64,000 bases of DNA from Streptococcus sanguinis (GTDB lineage: Bacteria; Bacillota; Bacilli; Lactobacillales; Streptococcaceae). This document shows positions 28,013 through 37,581 of the stretch, in pieces. Position numbers and translations under genes: made by a program. The stretch lies in assembly GCF_026781265.1 (NCBI RefSeq), contig NZ_JAKUVC010000002.1, forward strand, positions 806,001 through 870,000, written 5' to 3'. The notes under the pieces are model-generated. The model had not been told where the DNA came from. It worked only from the letters and a program-made list of their open reading frames with translations, and made no database searches. Numbering within the stretch: position 1 is the stretch's first letter; each line of letters starts with the position of its first letter.

Positions 28013-28567
28013 TCACTGATAATTTTTCACAATAGGCAAATCCGGTTTGCATCTGCTTAAGCAGGCAAAAACATCCTCTATTCTGCCATCTAAAAAAGTG
28101 ACGTCTACTCGAACGGACTTGCCATGATAAGGCTTGACATATAGGTATTCTCTCCGATAGTACCTGACTCCCAGTCGAAAAGAAGCCTGCCCATCAGAAG
28201 TTCTTCCCCAAGCCGGCCGGTAAAAAACACTTTCCAGTTGATTCCAAGCAAAGCTATGCTCTTTCAACAAAGCGCCTCGCACGGTCAGGCCCCATTCTGT
28301 TCCTACAAGAACAAAGCACTTTTTGCTCAGCTTGCGACCCGCATGGACTATTGCAAAGATTTCGACTATAACAGTCATGAAAAAAGCAAGTATAAAAGGC
28401 AAACTGAACGAGCGTATTCCTGCTCCAGGCATGGCCTTTTCGAAAGAAAATAGTATAAAGTAAGCTAAAGTTCCGAAAATAGTACTTAAGGCTAAAAAGA
28501 CAGATGCCAAGATGACTATGGTCAAATAGAGTCCTCTACGGTAGCGAAAAGCAAACAATAAAGGCAT
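28013..28567 (-). CDS. Hypothetical membrane protein with two N-terminal helices
   Basis: A 184-residue protein. Two hydrophobic helices (about 14-41 and 53-75) precede a strand-rich cytoplasmic domain with W-G-L-T-V-R-G-A-L-L and F-A-W-N-Q-L-E-S-V-F-Y-R, a pattern resembling PH-like or YcxB-like domains. I do not recognise a family with confidence. It starts 41 bases after the DUF6612-like lipoprotein stop and has GAAAGGAAAAG upstream, so the two may be co-transcribed. Confidence 0.6.
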   Translation of the reverse strand: MPLLFAFRYRRGLYLTIVILASVFLALSTIFGTLAYFILFSFEKAMPGAGIRSFSLPFILAFFMTVIVEIFAIVHAGRKLSKKCFVLVGTEWGLTVRGALLKEHSFAWNQLESVFYRPAWGRTSDGQASFRLGVRYYRREYLYVKPYHGKSVRVDVTFLDGRIEDVFACLSRCKPDLPIVKNYQ

Positions 28568-28608
28568 GACTTTTCCTTTCTTTCTCAGCTAATAGTTTTG
28601 CTTATGCT

Positions 28609-29412
28609 TTACTGAGGCGCCTTAAACTCATCTTCCTCTACCTTATTCCAGTCAGAATATTGAGTATCTGTTTGAACATCCATACTACCTTTTTCACCTC
28701 TATAAGATAAACCTAGCTTAAATTCTTTTAAGAATAAGGTCTTTTTATCCAAGCGTACTTCTAACTTCTTATCCATATCTGCCTGAGTAACACCTGACAG
28801 CTCTAGTTTGAATTCTTCACCAAAAAGCCCCAGCAAGTCAGCATTTTTACTGCTTAATTTAAAGATATATTCATCACCGCTTTCCTTTACAGTGACATCA
28901 TCGGCCATTTGATAAAAGCCATCCATGAGTTTGAAATAGTCGGGCTGAACATAATAATCTGCACCGCTTCCCATTTCTTGCTTAGACCATGTTCCATTTT
29001 TAGAAGAACGAGTATACAAAAGTTTATTCTCTCCGCCTGGCATAATCGCTTCTTGATAACTCTCCTGACCGCCCTCTTTTCCATCTATGATTAAATGTGC
29101 CTTGGCCAGTTCATCTGTGCTTTTATCATAGAGAAGATCTCCGCTCATCGTTTGAGTTTTATTGGAACCATCTACAGTGATAGATAGTTTTACCTTCATT
29201 TTCATTGAAGTTAGATCTTCATTCGCAGTTTCTGCTTTCTCCAAGAGTTCTTCAATATCGTCAGAAGAAGTATTCTTTTGGATCTCACGGGAGCTATTCT
29301 CCGTCCCACCCTGATTCTTTTGAGAATGCTTCTGCCCAATCAAGCTACAAGCACCTAAACTAAGCGTCAGTAAAGCAGTAAGTGCCATAAAGGTAATCTT
29401 TTGAATTTTCAT
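28609..29412 (-). CDS. DUF6612-like lipoprotein
   Basis: A 267-residue lipoprotein: signal peptide with lipobox L-G-A-C (about 19-22), Ser/Asn/Lys-rich linker, then a single strand-rich domain resembling the LppX/LprG/DUF6612 group (repeated T-x-S-x-K-M-K-V-K-L and L-L-Y-D-K-S segments, ending with a Y-S-x-W-N-K-V pattern). Such domains may bind lipids. AGGAGGAAG precedes the ATG. No known function or partner is visible. Confidence 0.75.
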   Translation of the reverse strand: MKIQKITFMALTALLTLSLGACSLIGQKHSQKNQGGTENSSREIQKNTSSDDIEELLEKAETANEDLTSMKMKVKLSITVDGSNKTQTMSGDLLYDKSTDELAKAHLIIDGKEGGQESYQEAIMPGGENKLLYTRSSKNGTWSKQEMGSGADYYVQPDYFKLMDGFYQMADDVTVKESGDEYIFKLSSKNADLLGLFGEEFKLELSGVTQADMDKKLEVRLDKKTLFLKEFKLGLSYRGEKGSMDVQTDTQYSDWNKVEEDEFKAPQ

Positions 29413-29599
29413 GAGTCTTCCTCCTTTGAGACATGGATAGGAAAGATAAGCATTAAATCAGCATAGCAATGTTTTATTGACCGAATGTTAGCTTTCATAC
29501 CTACAATCAAACCACTAAAAAGCAGATCATGCTCCTTAGTGAAAACAAGTTTATTTGTTTATTATACCATTTTTTATTTACCATCGCAAACAAAGCAAA

Positions 29600-29619
29600 A
29601 AGGCTGAATATTCAGCCTT
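29600..29619 (-). terminator. Terminator of the yqeG-tmcAL operon
   Basis: Perfect 20-base palindrome AAGGCTGAATATTCAGCCTT overlapping the tmcAL stop codon, followed by TTTTT on the minus strand. Confidence 0.85.
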
Positions 29620-30712
29620 ACTTATCTTTCATAATCGGAACCCGTCCAAAATTTTGTTCCATAAGTGCAGGATTTCCTAGTTGATAGACCTTATCAGCCT
29701 GCTGGGTCAAACTGTCCCACGGCACCTTGCCGATACGGCTGACCAATTCAACTTTTCCCTTAAGCTGGGACAAATGCTGGCGCCCCTGCTCGGAAAAGCC
29801 TAAAATATGAACACCTGATGGAAGCTCTTCTTGCCTAACTCCGACCAGGATATAGGTCAGCAGACGACGGACCCGAGCCTTGGTATAGCGCTTGGTCGCC
29901 ACCTGCTCAACCAACTCTTCTATAGTCTCACTGTTTTTCAAGGCCTCTCTAATCCTAACGGCCAACTCTTGGTTGACCTGGTAAAAATCTGTCAAATCCG
30001 GACAAGTCACTATCTGGTAACGGAGATAAGGAAAAAACTCCGACCAGGTCACCTTGGGAGCCGCTTCAAGCAAGTGATGGGCTGGGGTGAATTTCTTGAG
30101 AAAGTCTGGCTGATCCAGATTCTGACGAAGGGCAGTTGCGGAGGCAAACTCCTGATCAGCTGACAAGGAATGATAGCCAGCTCCCTGACGTTGAATCGGA
30201 CACAGTTTTATATCTCTTCCCGCCACAGCCTTGGCATAGGCCAAGCCTAAGATATGATTGGGAGTGGAGCCTGAGAAATTGAGCCCTGCAAACTCCTGCC
30301 ACATAGCTTGAGTCTTCTGGGGATAGGATAGGGAATCAGGCAAACCAGCCAGATAAGCCTCCATCTGCTCTGCCTTTTGACCATAGACCCCAGAAATACT
30401 CTCATAATCCAGTACTTCCTCAGTTCCAAACATTAGATGATCAATGCCCAGTCTCTCTAAGATGTCTACTGCCCCCTTAGCGAAAAAGTCCGCCGCCTGA
30501 ACACTGACCAAGAAAGGTAGCTCAAGGACCAGATCCGCTCCAGCTTCTAAAGCCATCTGAGCCCGAGTCCATTTGTCCACGATAGCCGGTTCACCCCGCT
30601 GAACAAAATTGCCGCTCATGGCAATAATTTTCAGCCCAGAAGCCCGCTCCAGCAGATATCTGTGCCCATTATGAAAAGGATTAAACTCCGCGATAATACC
30701 GGTAACTGTCAT
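29618..30712 (-). CDS. tmcAL: tRNA(Met) cytidine acetate ligase TmcAL (YlbM family)
   Basis: TmcAL uses acetate and ATP to make N4-acetylcytidine at the wobble base of elongator tRNA(Met). The 364-residue protein starts [14 protein letters not shown], a nucleotidyltransferase-fold motif, with [11 protein letters not shown] and the late [10 protein letters not shown] segment. The ATG at 30712 is chosen; it begins one base past the methyltransferase stop, and the longer open frame overlaps that gene. It closes the yqeG operon. Confidence 0.92.
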   Translation of the reverse strand: MTVTGIIAEFNPFHNGHRYLLERASGLKIIAMSGNFVQRGEPAIVDKWTRAQMALEAGADLVLELPFLVSVQAADFFAKGAVDILERLGIDHLMFGTEEVLDYESISGVYGQKAEQMEAYLAGLPDSLSYPQKTQAMWQEFAGLNFSGSTPNHILGLAYAKAVAGRDIKLCPIQRQGAGYHSLSADQEFASATALRQNLDQPDFLKKFTPAHHLLEAAPKVTWSEFFPYLRYQIVTCPDLTDFYQVNQELAVRIREALKNSETIEELVEQVATKRYTKARVRRLLTYILVGVRQEELPSGVHILGFSEQGRQHLSQLKGKVELVSRIGKVPWDSLTQQADKVYQLGNPALMEQNFGRVPIMKDK

Positions 30713-30713
30713 C

Positions 30714-31448
30714 TCATTTCTCCGCCACAAAGAACCAGCGAGCGCTCTTGTCTGTCGGCTCCTTGTCCTCAAAGTCCGCGTAAACCTTGACATTCTTAAA
30801 GCCAGCCTGCTCCAGTAAGATATCATAGGTCAGAATCTCATAGGTCCGTTCCTCATGCACCTCATCATGGCGCGTGAAGCGCCCATCCTCGTCTTGGACA
30901 AAGAAGGTCAGCTCATGCACGATGGAGTGAGGCGGTTCGTCCGCATAAGAATCCCAGACCATGGCAAAGGTTTCAGCATTTCCATGATAAGAATAGCCTG
31001 GAAAAACCTCGTCAATCTGGTAAATCGAGTGCACGTCAAAGATAAAGCGGCCGCCCTCATTTAGATGCTGGTAGACTTGAGTGAAAACCTGACCGACATC
31101 GACTTCGTCCTCCATATAGCAAATCGAGTCTGAATAACAAGTCACCAAGTCAAACTGACCGACACCACTCAAATCCAGCATATTGCCCTGGATAAAGGGA
31201 ATGTCAAAACCTGCCTCTCTGCTACGCTTCTCCGCCAAATCCAGCATTTCCTGACTCAGGTCCAACCCCGTCACATCAAAACCAGCCTGCTTAAAATAAA
31301 TAGACTGAATGCCCGTTCCACAAGCCAGCTCCAGCAGCTTTTTCTTATCCTTGGGAAAATGACGCAGGCTGAAATCCGTCCACTTCTCATACAAAGAATC
31401 ATCCATAATCGCATCGTAAACCGACGCGAAGGTTTCATAAGTTGCCAT
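30714..31448 (-). CDS. Class I SAM-dependent methyltransferase (YqeM-like)
   Basis: A 244-residue methyltransferase. The SAM motif is [12 protein letters not shown] (about 38-49), with [11 protein letters not shown] (about 58-68) and F-D-L-V-T-C (motif post II). Its usual place between rsfS and tmcAL in this operon matches YqeM-type proteins, whose substrate is unknown. Ribosome binding site GAAAGGAAAAG. The stop is one base from the tmcAL start. Confidence 0.9.
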   Translation of the reverse strand: MATYETFASVYDAIMDDSLYEKWTDFSLRHFPKDKKKLLELACGTGIQSIYFKQAGFDVTGLDLSQEMLDLAEKRSREAGFDIPFIQGNMLDLSGVGQFDLVTCYSDSICYMEDEVDVGQVFTQVYQHLNEGGRFIFDVHSIYQIDEVFPGYSYHGNAETFAMVWDSYADEPPHSIVHELTFFVQDEDGRFTRHDEVHEERTYEILTYDILLEQAGFKNVKVYADFEDKEPTDKSARWFFVAEK

Positions 31449-31521
31449 ACTTTTCCTTTCAAAAATAGCCCAGCCAGCAGGCTGACTGAGCTAAATTCTG
31501 CTTTCTGCCTAAGGGCAAAAA

Positions 31522-31887
31522 TCAGTTGTTTTTTTCTTCCAATAAAGCCGCAACATCCACGCCAGTTGCTTCATGCCAGAGTTTTTCCAGATTGTAATGC
31601 GCTCGCATTTCCTCAGAAAAAACATGGACGACCACGCCACCTAAGTCTAAGAGAACCCAGCCACCAGCTGCATCTCCCTCAACATGACCAGCAGAAACAC
31701 CAGCCTCAGCAGCTTTCTCGCGGATATTTTCAGCGACTGCATCCAGCTGACGGCTGTTCATAGAGCTGACGATGACAAAATAATCTGTCACAGTAGTCAG
31801 ACCTTGCAAGTCCAAAGCCACAATATCTTCTGCACGCTTTTCATCGGCCGCCTTCACGACCAGTTCCAATAATTCTTGTTCTTTCAT
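31522..31887 (-). CDS. rsfS: Ribosomal silencing factor RsfS
   Basis: RsfS binds uL14 on the 50S subunit and blocks 30S joining in starvation. The 121-residue protein shows family segments [17 protein letters not shown] (about 23-39), S-S-M-N-S-R-Q, and [15 protein letters not shown]. It lies in the conserved yqeG-tmcAL operon. Standard length. Confidence 0.95.
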   Translation of the reverse strand: MKEQELLELVVKAADEKRAEDIVALDLQGLTTVTDYFVIVSSMNSRQLDAVAENIREKAAEAGVSAGHVEGDAAGGWVLLDLGGVVVHVFSEEMRAHYNLEKLWHEATGVDVAALLEEKNN

Positions 31888-31896
31888 AGTTCCTCT

Positions 31897-32400
31897 TTAA
31901 TTAAAAATGTTTTTGTAATCTAGAACTTCCGCAAAACGTCTGTTCCAAATTTTTTGATAAAAAGTATTTATTTTTTCTGCCGAAGCCTCTTCTCCATCAA
32001 AAGTTGTAAAAGCACCTTCTGGAATGATAAGTTTATAATCAAATTCAAATCCAACTTTAACCGATGCATCTACACAATATTCCGTCTGCATTCCACATAA
32101 AACTAGACGACCAATATCTTCTTTATCCAAGTAGTCTTTTAAACCAGTCTCTTTAAATATACTATTATACTTCTTCTGAAAGACCTTTTCGTCTGACTTC
32201 CGATTTAAGAGAGGAGACAACTCCCAAGTTTCCAATTCACTATCTTCTGGATTTTCAATATGCTGAATATAGATAATTTCGACACCTTTACTCCTAGCCT
32301 GATGCTGCAGAAAGGAAATTTTATCCATCATTTTATCAGACTGAAAACCTGTCTCCACTAAGATATTTTGTACATCTATAATGATTAGAGCTGTTTTCAT
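31897..32400 (-). CDS. Isochorismatase-family cysteine hydrolase
   Basis: A 167-residue cysteine hydrolase of the isochorismatase fold. The likely triad is Asp9 (IIIDVQN), a lysine in V-F-Q-K-K-Y-N-S (about 94-101) and the cysteine of T-E-Y-C-V-D-A-S. It overlaps yqeK by an ATGA-type junction and precedes rsfS. The substrate (an amide such as nicotinamide-like compounds) is unknown. It is somewhat more AT-rich than its neighbours. Confidence 0.88.
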   Translation of the reverse strand: MKTALIIIDVQNILVETGFQSDKMMDKISFLQHQARSKGVEIIYIQHIENPEDSELETWELSPLLNRKSDEKVFQKKYNSIFKETGLKDYLDKEDIGRLVLCGMQTEYCVDASVKVGFEFDYKLIIPEGAFTTFDGEEASAEKINTFYQKIWNRRFAEVLDYKNIFN

Positions 32401-32996
32401 TCTTTTATTTCCTTCAAATACCCTACAAAGGCATTGTAGGTCTCCAAGGTCTGCGGATAGATGGGCATTCCCTTATGGGCCAGATGCTCCACGGTCCTTG
32501 CTGTTTCATAGGCCACAGCTAGATTGAGCGAACGCTGAGCCAGCTCTCTGGCCTTGTCCACTCCCGGAAAGTCCCGGTTATGCTCAATGTAGTCGGCTAC
32601 ATAGACGACCTTGTCCAGCTCAGACATGGTGCCACTGCCTACTGTATGAATCTCGATAGCTCGCAGAATCTCGGCATCTTCGATGCCTAAGTCTTCCTGA
32701 ATCTTATAAATGCCCACCATGCCATGCCAGACGTTATTGCCCCAGTTTTTCAGGTCAGGATCCAGCTGATATTTATCAATCAAGGATAGGAAATCCTCAT
32801 CTGAAACCTTTTTGGCATAATCGTGCAGGAGTCCTGCTAGACCCGCTTTTTCGACGTCAAGACCGAAGCGCTCCGCTAATTCACGAGCGGCCTTTTCCAC
32901 GCCTAGGCAATGCCGCAAGCGTTTCTCAGACATGACTGTTTCCATCTTAGCCAGCAAGGCCTCACGGCCCATACTGATATAGCTTTCATAGGTCAT
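32397..32996 (-). CDS. yqeK: YqeK: HD-domain bis(5'-nucleosyl)-tetraphosphatase (symmetrical)
   Basis: Cleaves diadenosine tetraphosphate (Ap4A) symmetrically into two ADP. The 199-residue HD protein has [10 protein letters not shown] (about 28-37), the metal-binding L-L-H-D-Y-A-K (about 56-62), and [22 protein letters not shown]. It overlaps nadD by four bases, and this nadD-yqeK pairing is conserved in Firmicutes. Confidence 0.95.
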   Translation of the reverse strand: MTYESYISMGREALLAKMETVMSEKRLRHCLGVEKAARELAERFGLDVEKAGLAGLLHDYAKKVSDEDFLSLIDKYQLDPDLKNWGNNVWHGMVGIYKIQEDLGIEDAEILRAIEIHTVGSGTMSELDKVVYVADYIEHNRDFPGVDKARELAQRSLNLAVAYETARTVEHLAHKGMPIYPQTLETYNAFVGYLKEIKE

Positions 32997-33625
32997 AGAT
33001 AAAGCCCCTCTTTCTCGATATAGTCTAGCACCGGCTGAGGCAGCAGGAAATTAGGAGTCCGTCCCTGAGCCAGAAAATCCCGTACCATGCTGGAGGAAAT
33101 ATCCATAAGCGGCACATCCACCCAGATAACAGGGTAAGAAGTCCCCGCCTTGTAACGCGGTCGCTGAACCCCGACAAACTGAACCAGCTCAACCAGCTCA
33201 TCAATCCGGTACCACTTGGGCAGATAGTCCACCATATCCGCACCGATGATAAAGTAATAGTCCGCATCTGGATGTTGCTCTGTCAGTAGCTTCATGGTGT
33301 CGTAGCTGTAAGAAATTCCCTTCCGTTCCAGCTCAATGGTTTCAATCCCTAAGCCTTCAATGCCCTCAATAGCCAGCTCCAGCATTTTCAGCCGATGCTT
33401 TTCATCAATGGTCTCTTTCTTATCTACATGGGGCGGCTCGTACTCTGGCATGAGCAGGACCTGATCCAAGCCTAACTGTTGTCGGACCTGATCCGCCACG
33501 ACCAAATGAGCATTGTGGACAGGGTTGAAATTCCCGCCTAGTATGCCAATCTGTTTGCGTTTCTTATCTTTAACTTCTGGTTCTAATTCCACCTTGGTAA
33601 AGGGGGTCAGTAATTCAATAGCCAT
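32993..33625 (-). CDS. nadD: Nicotinate-nucleotide adenylyltransferase NadD
   Basis: Transfers AMP from ATP to nicotinate mononucleotide in NAD synthesis. The 210-residue protein has the nucleotidyltransferase motif [12 protein letters not shown] (about 30-41) and the C-terminal D-I-S-S-S-M-V-R (about 172-179), with F-I-I-G-A-D-M in the middle. About 25 extra residues at the N-terminus before I-G-I-L-G-G-N-F are typical of streptococcal NadD. It is in the yqeG operon; a nicotinamidase gene lies at 44.7 kb. Confidence 0.96.
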   Translation of the reverse strand: MAIELLTPFTKVELEPEVKDKKRKQIGILGGNFNPVHNAHLVVADQVRQQLGLDQVLLMPEYEPPHVDKKETIDEKHRLKMLELAIEGIEGLGIETIELERKGISYSYDTMKLLTEQHPDADYYFIIGADMVDYLPKWYRIDELVELVQFVGVQRPRYKAGTSYPVIWVDVPLMDISSSMVRDFLAQGRTPNFLLPQPVLDYIEKEGLYL

Positions 33626-33653
33626 AGGCTGATATCTCCACAGAAATTTTTCC

Positions 33654-33965
33654 TTAAATTTGCTTGACTTTGACAGAGAGTTTGCGATTTTCCTTCTTGC
33701 TGGACTGCTTGTAGAGAATCAAGATTCGACCAATCTTCTGCACTGTATCTACTCCGATTTCCTCTTCCAGAATTTCCGCGACCTCGTGAATATTCTCATC
33801 CGTGTTTTGCAAGAGCGTAACCTTAATCAGCTCTCGCGCATCCAGTGCCTGACGGACGCTGGTTTTGATTTGGTCATTGAGTCCATTTTTCCCAATCTGA
33901 ATGATAGGTTTGAGACTATGTGCCTGACTGTTGAGAAAGGCACGTTGTTTTGATGTTAGTGTCAT
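33654..33965 (-). CDS. yhbY: YhbY-family RNA-binding protein (CRM domain)
   Basis: A 103-residue CRM-domain protein that associates with pre-50S ribosomes. Conserved parts include L-T-S-K-Q-R-A-F-L-N-S-Q-A-H (about 2-15), I-I-Q-I-G-K-N-G-L-N-D (about 20-30), and the R-I-L-I-L-Y-K-Q-S-S ending. It sits between yqeH and nadD as in many Firmicutes. Confidence 0.94.
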   Translation of the reverse strand: MTLTSKQRAFLNSQAHSLKPIIQIGKNGLNDQIKTSVRQALDARELIKVTLLQNTDENIHEVAEILEEEIGVDTVQKIGRILILYKQSSKKENRKLSVKVKQI

Positions 33966-34071
33966 GTTCTTCTATAAGGTATGAGACAGTTGGGACCTAC
34001 TTTTCCCCCACTGTTCATAGCCTTTTCCTTCCTTATTTTAAGGGGATTTATTCCCCTTTGTTTCTTGAATA

Positions 34072-35178
34072 CTATATAATAGCTTTCCGAGTGACAACCG
34101 CCACACCCTCTGGCGCCCAGCCAGCTACTCGGGCAGGACTACTGACGCGAATCCAGCCCAGACCAGAAAAGACGATATCCGTCTTGTCCTTGATGGTAAA
34201 TTCATGCTTAACCAAGACTGGAAACTCTTCCTTTTCCTTGCCAACCGGCGGCACTAAGAGACTGCCTACATGCTTGTCATAAAAGCCGCTGGCACCTTCC
34301 AACTTGGTTCGGTGGAGCTTAAGCTCATTGTCAAAATAAGCCGTGAAGCCCTGCTTGTCACCTGCCACAAAATCGAAACGGCCTAGGCCACCCAAGAAGA
34401 GGGTTTGCTCTGGATTGAGCTGGTAGGTTTTGGGTTTGATTTCCTTTTTAGGACTGATGTATTTGAGATTCTTAGCAGAAAGATAGTGAGCCATCTGGTG
34501 ACGATGGATAATGCCCGGTGTATCATAGATATGACTGCCGTCTGCTAAAGGTATCTCAATTTTATCCAGAGTTGTACCAGGGAAGCGAGAAGTCGTAATA
34601 ATATCCTTATCGCCCGTGATTTCTTGAATAATGGCGTTAATCAAAGTGGACTTGCCCACATTAGTCACGCCAACCACATAAACGTCACGTCCCTTGCGGC
34701 AATGCTCAATCTTGTCAATCAAGTCCTTAATTGCCTGCTTGTTCTGAGCAGAGGTCAGGACCACATCGACTGGACGCAGGCCTTCTTCGTGAGCCCGCTC
34801 CGTCAGCCACTGAGTCACATTGCTATCCTTGACCGACTTAGGCAAAATGTCCTTTTTATTCCCGACCAAGAGAACATCATTTCCTGCGACAAAGCGAGGC
34901 AGGCCAGGAATGACCGATCCATTAAAGTCAAAAATATCGACAACATTGACGACAAAGGCATCGCTATCTCCAACCTCATGCAGAAGCCGCAGAAAGTCAT
35001 CATCCGTCAGCTGGACGTCGCTGATTTCATTATAATGGCGCAGGCGGAAACAGCGTTGACAATAAAGCTCACCTGTCTCCAAGCCTTTTTCTAGAGCTGA
35101 CTGAGGGGTATAGCCTAGCTTGCCCTTATCTTCTGTCTGAATAGTGGCTCCGCAGCCGATACAGAGAAGTTCTTCCAT
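34072..35178 (-). CDS. yqeH: Ribosome biogenesis GTPase YqeH
   Basis: Circularly permuted GTPase for 30S subunit assembly. The 368-residue protein has an N-terminal zinc finger (C-I-G-C-G at 6-10 and C-Q-R-C at about 39-42), then G4 V-G-N-K-K-D before G1 G-V-T-N-V-G-K-S-T (about 169-177) and G3 D-T-P-G, the permuted order of the family. The C-terminal domain binds RNA. It starts two bases after yqeG. Confidence 0.96.
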   Translation of the reverse strand: MEELLCIGCGATIQTEDKGKLGYTPQSALEKGLETGELYCQRCFRLRHYNEISDVQLTDDDFLRLLHEVGDSDAFVVNVVDIFDFNGSVIPGLPRFVAGNDVLLVGNKKDILPKSVKDSNVTQWLTERAHEEGLRPVDVVLTSAQNKQAIKDLIDKIEHCRKGRDVYVVGVTNVGKSTLINAIIQEITGDKDIITTSRFPGTTLDKIEIPLADGSHIYDTPGIIHRHQMAHYLSAKNLKYISPKKEIKPKTYQLNPEQTLFLGGLGRFDFVAGDKQGFTAYFDNELKLHRTKLEGASGFYDKHVGSLLVPPVGKEKEEFPVLVKHEFTIKDKTDIVFSGLGWIRVSSPARVAGWAPEGVAVVTRKAII

Positions 35179-35180
35179 GC

Positions 35181-35708
35181 TTAAATTCCTTTTTTGTATT
35201 GAATTTGGCCGTATTTTTCAGTGATTTTCTTGAGCACACGGCGTTCACGCGCCCGATTGATCTGAGTCTTGATAGAGTCGTGCTCAACTAGGGGTTTGAC
35301 TAAAATCGAACGAATCCCGGCCCGATGTGCTGCCCGAATATCCGTCATGAGCTGGTCGCCCACCATAACCACTTCCTTTTTTTCAAAATGAAAAAGCTTG
35401 AGCGCCCGATCAATTCCCCAAGTGAAGGGTTTCATCGCCCAGTAGACATAATCAATATCAAACTTTTCAACAGCCCGCTTGACCCGTTTTTGGTTATTAT
35501 TGGACACCACAATTATCCGAATGCCCGCGTCCCGCAAATCATGAAGCCACTTCTTCATCTCTGGGGTCCCATCAGGATTATTCCAAGCAATCAGGGTATT
35601 ATCCAAATCCACCAAAACCGCTTTGATACCCTGTCTTTTCAAACTCTCTACTGTCAAATCGTAAACTGCCTCGATCGCAAAGTCCGGCATATAATCTTCA
35701 ATCGCCAC
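35181..35708 (-). CDS. yqeG: YqeG-family HAD phosphatase
   Basis: A 175-residue HAD-IIIA phosphatase. The nucleophile motif is V-D-L-D-N-T-L (about 33-39); V-V-S-N-N, K-P-F and V-G-D-Q-L-x-T-D-I follow. The substrate is unsettled, with phosphatidylglycerophosphate suggested for relatives. I chose the GTG at 35708 because GGAGAG lies just before it and the resulting start (M-A-I-E-D-Y) matches other streptococcal YqeG. It is the first gene of the nine-gene operon. Confidence 0.9.
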   Translation of the reverse strand: MAIEDYMPDFAIEAVYDLTVESLKRQGIKAVLVDLDNTLIAWNNPDGTPEMKKWLHDLRDAGIRIIVVSNNNQKRVKRAVEKFDIDYVYWAMKPFTWGIDRALKLFHFEKKEVVMVGDQLMTDIRAAHRAGIRSILVKPLVEHDSIKTQINRARERRVLKKITEKYGQIQYKKGI

Positions 35709-35737
35709 ATCTCTCTCCAAAAATTCGTATTCTCATT

Positions 35738-35746
35738 ATTATAGCA
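35738..35746 (-). promoter_or_regulatory. Extended -10 promoter of the yqeG-tmcAL operon
   Basis: TG-C-TATAAT on the minus strand with no strong -35, about 30 bases upstream of the yqeG start. Confidence 0.6.
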
Positions 35747-35902
35747 TAAAATGGGCTTTTTGGCACTCATGGTCCTATTTCTTCTAGAGCGAATAGGTGA
35801 TGTTCACTTTTCTATTTTTCAAGCAAATGAGAACAGCTTCCTAAAAGTGGAAGCTATTAGTTTAATATTGAGAAATTACTTACATAATCTAAAAGAGAAA
35901 TT

Positions 35903-36418
35903 TTAATAATTCTTTTTCTCCATCTGTAGATCTGTTTGGTACAATTCCTGAAAATCGGATATAAATTTGGAGCTAATTGTATCCTCTTTTTTGATGTGTA
36001 TCAATTTAGAGAACTTTTCAAAATCATCTTTATTATCTCCAGGTGCTATACGAATATCTATTGATTCCCAAATTTCATCTTTTTCTGTATAACCAACCAG
36101 AACAATTGGGATAATTCTAGTTGGTCGATGTCCACCTGGTAACTTTGCTGATAAATCATTTAATAATCCAGTGTAAAAAACGTTAGAATTTACAAACATT
36201 ATGATATCTTTTTCATGCAATTTCCAATCAACACTTGCGAATTGGATTTCTTCGTCATTTTTTGAATAGCCCAAGAGTCCCTCTCTATCTTGATAGTTAA
36301 GAAAAAAGACCATATGTTTATCAGATGTAGAATTTACGATTTGATTATAAACATCTCTGTATTCTATGATTAGGCAAGAAAGACCAAAAATAACGGGGAT
36401 GCTTGACATCATTAACAA
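35903..36418 (-). CDS. Hypothetical protein, AT-rich, possibly membrane-anchored
   Basis: A 171-residue frame of unknown family. A short N-terminal hydrophobic segment (about 3-18) precedes a soluble domain with V-D-W-K-L-H-E-K-D-I-I-M-F-V-N and P-T-R-I-I-P-I-V-L-V-G-Y segments. The frame opens with TTG at 36418; ATG codons at 36412 and 36409 are equally possible and no strong SD is seen. It follows the small ORF at 36428-36577 by nine bases. Base composition is clearly more AT-rich than the flanking yqe operon, suggesting recent acquisition. Confidence 0.55.
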   Translation of the reverse strand: MLMMSSIPVIFGLSCLIIEYRDVYNQIVNSTSDKHMVFFLNYQDREGLLGYSKNDEEIQFASVDWKLHEKDIIMFVNSNVFYTGLLNDLSAKLPGGHRPTRIIPIVLVGYTEKDEIWESIDIRIAPGDNKDDFEKFSKLIHIKKEDTISSKFISDFQELYQTDLQMEKKNY

Positions 36419-36427
36419 GAGTTTAAC

Positions 36428-36577
36428 CTATTTCTTTTCTATTACAAAATGATATACAATAATAGGGTAGAAAAATAATACCAAAGAAAGTATAAGAGGA
36501 TTTATAAAGACCCCTACAATATTATCATTAGCGACCTCCCACAATTTTTGATGATATAAATTTAGATATTCTTCCAC
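36428..36577 (-). CDS. Small single-helix membrane peptide (49 residues)
   Basis: A GTG start at 36577 lies seven bases after AGGAGAG. The 49-residue product has a charged start (M-E-E-Y-L-N-L-Y-H-Q-K-L-W-E), one hydrophobic helix (about 24-44) and a basic end (V-I-E-K-K). It is directly followed by the 171-residue unknown gene, so they may form a unit, for example a membrane peptide with its partner. No family recognised. Confidence 0.5.
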   Translation of the reverse strand: MEEYLNLYHQKLWEVANDNIVGVFINPLILSLVLFFYPIIVYHFVIEKK

Positions 36578-36757
36578 TGTAGGCTCTCCTCTTACAGATT
36601 TTTCATTGATTTTGAACGATTATTTGAAAACTTATGCTTTACTAATTACATCATTATATCATCTTTCAGGCTTTTTGGCACCTTCAGTCTCAAAGGTTAC
36701 AAAAAGGACAAAAGATGATATTATAGTGGTGATAGTATAAATGTCCTGGAGGTTTGT

Positions 36758-37384
36758 ATGGCAGAAAAAAACAGACAGATGCAGGCTGTCTCCCCTCTTT
36801 TGCAAAAGATTATCAACTGGTCATCCGCCATTGGAGCTTTAGGAACGGTGGCTTTTTGTCTTTGGGCCTATTTCGTTGGCATCCTCCAGTCCAAGGAAAC
36901 TCTCTCAGCCTTTATCCAGCAGGCTGGAATCTGGGGACCGCCTCTCTTTATCTTCCTGCAGATTCTACAGACGGTCGTGCCCATTATACCTGGTGCCCTG
37001 ACCTCTGTCGCTGGTGTTTTCATCTACGGCCATATCGTCGGCACCATTTATAACTATATCGGTATTGTCATTGGCTGCGCCCTGATATTTTATCTGGCGC
37101 GCACCTACGGTCCGGCTTTTGTCCAGTCTGTCGTCAGCAAGCGCACCTATGATAAATATATCGGCTGGCTGGATAAGGGTAATCGCTTTGAGCGCTTCTT
37201 TATTTTCATGATGATTTGGCCCATCAGTCCAGCCGACTTTCTCTGCATGCTAGCCGCCCTGACCAAGATGACTTTCAAAAAGTACATGCTGATTATCCTT
37301 CTCTGCAAGCCCATCACTCTCGTTATCTATACCTACGGATTGACCTATATCATTGATTTTTTCTGGAAAATGATCTCCAAATAA
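36758..37384 (+). CDS. TVP38/TMEM64-family membrane protein
   Basis: A 208-residue membrane protein of the DedA-related VTT/SNARE-associated group. The core Q-T-V-V-P-I-I-P-G-A-L-T-S-V-A-G (about 70-85) and the later P-I-S-P-A-D-F-L-C-M-L-A-A-L-T (about 155-169) are its re-entrant loop motifs; about five helices are predicted. Members are thought to move lipids or stabilize membranes. CTGGAGG precedes the ATG at 36758. A palindromic hairpin at 37397-37453 lies just past the stop. Confidence 0.9.
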   Translation: MAEKNRQMQAVSPLLQKIINWSSAIGALGTVAFCLWAYFVGILQSKETLSAFIQQAGIWGPPLFIFLQILQTVVPIIPGALTSVAGVFIYGHIVGTIYNYIGIVIGCALIFYLARTYGPAFVQSVVSKRTYDKYIGWLDKGNRFERFFIFMMIWPISPADFLCMLAALTKMTFKKYMLIILLCKPITLVIYTYGLTYIIDFFWKMISK

Positions 37385-37396
37385 AAAGAAGTTGAA

Positions 37397-37453
37397 TTGA
37401 ACCGCACCCCAAAAGTTAGACAGAAAAAATCTAACTTTTGGGGTGCGGTTCAA
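37397..37453. repeat. 57-base palindrome made of insertion-sequence-end-like arms
   Basis: Two perfect 24-base arms (37397-37420 and 37430-37453; TTGAACCGCACCCCAAAAGT core) with a nine-base loop. The arm resembles terminal inverted repeats of IS3-family (IS150-group) elements. No transposase lies between. As a hairpin with T-rich loop it may also stop transcription of the TVP38 gene on one side and the dehydrogenase on the other. Confidence 0.7.
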
Positions 37454-37532
37454 AAATATGGTCCCTTTCAAAACTTTTGACATCCTAAACCTCTTTCTAT
37501 ATCTTTGCTTATTACAACACAAACCATAAAGA

Positions 37533-37558
37533 AAAATCAGCCAGTTTTGACTGATTTT
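37533..37558 (-). terminator. Terminator of the butanediol-dehydrogenase-like gene
   Basis: Stem AAAATCAG/CTGATTTT with an inner CA/TG pair and a T run on the minus strand. Confidence 0.6.
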
Positions 37559-37581
37559 CATCTCATGATTAAGCAAAGATT

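Noticed and set aside
29512..29540. Hairpin CACTAA/TTAGTG upstream of the DUF6612-like gene
   Set aside because: Weak stem without a T run and about 100 bases from the start; function not supportable.
34815..35094. Long frames opposite to yqeH
   Set aside because: Opposite-strand shadows in a GC-richer gene; yqeH is clearly the real product.
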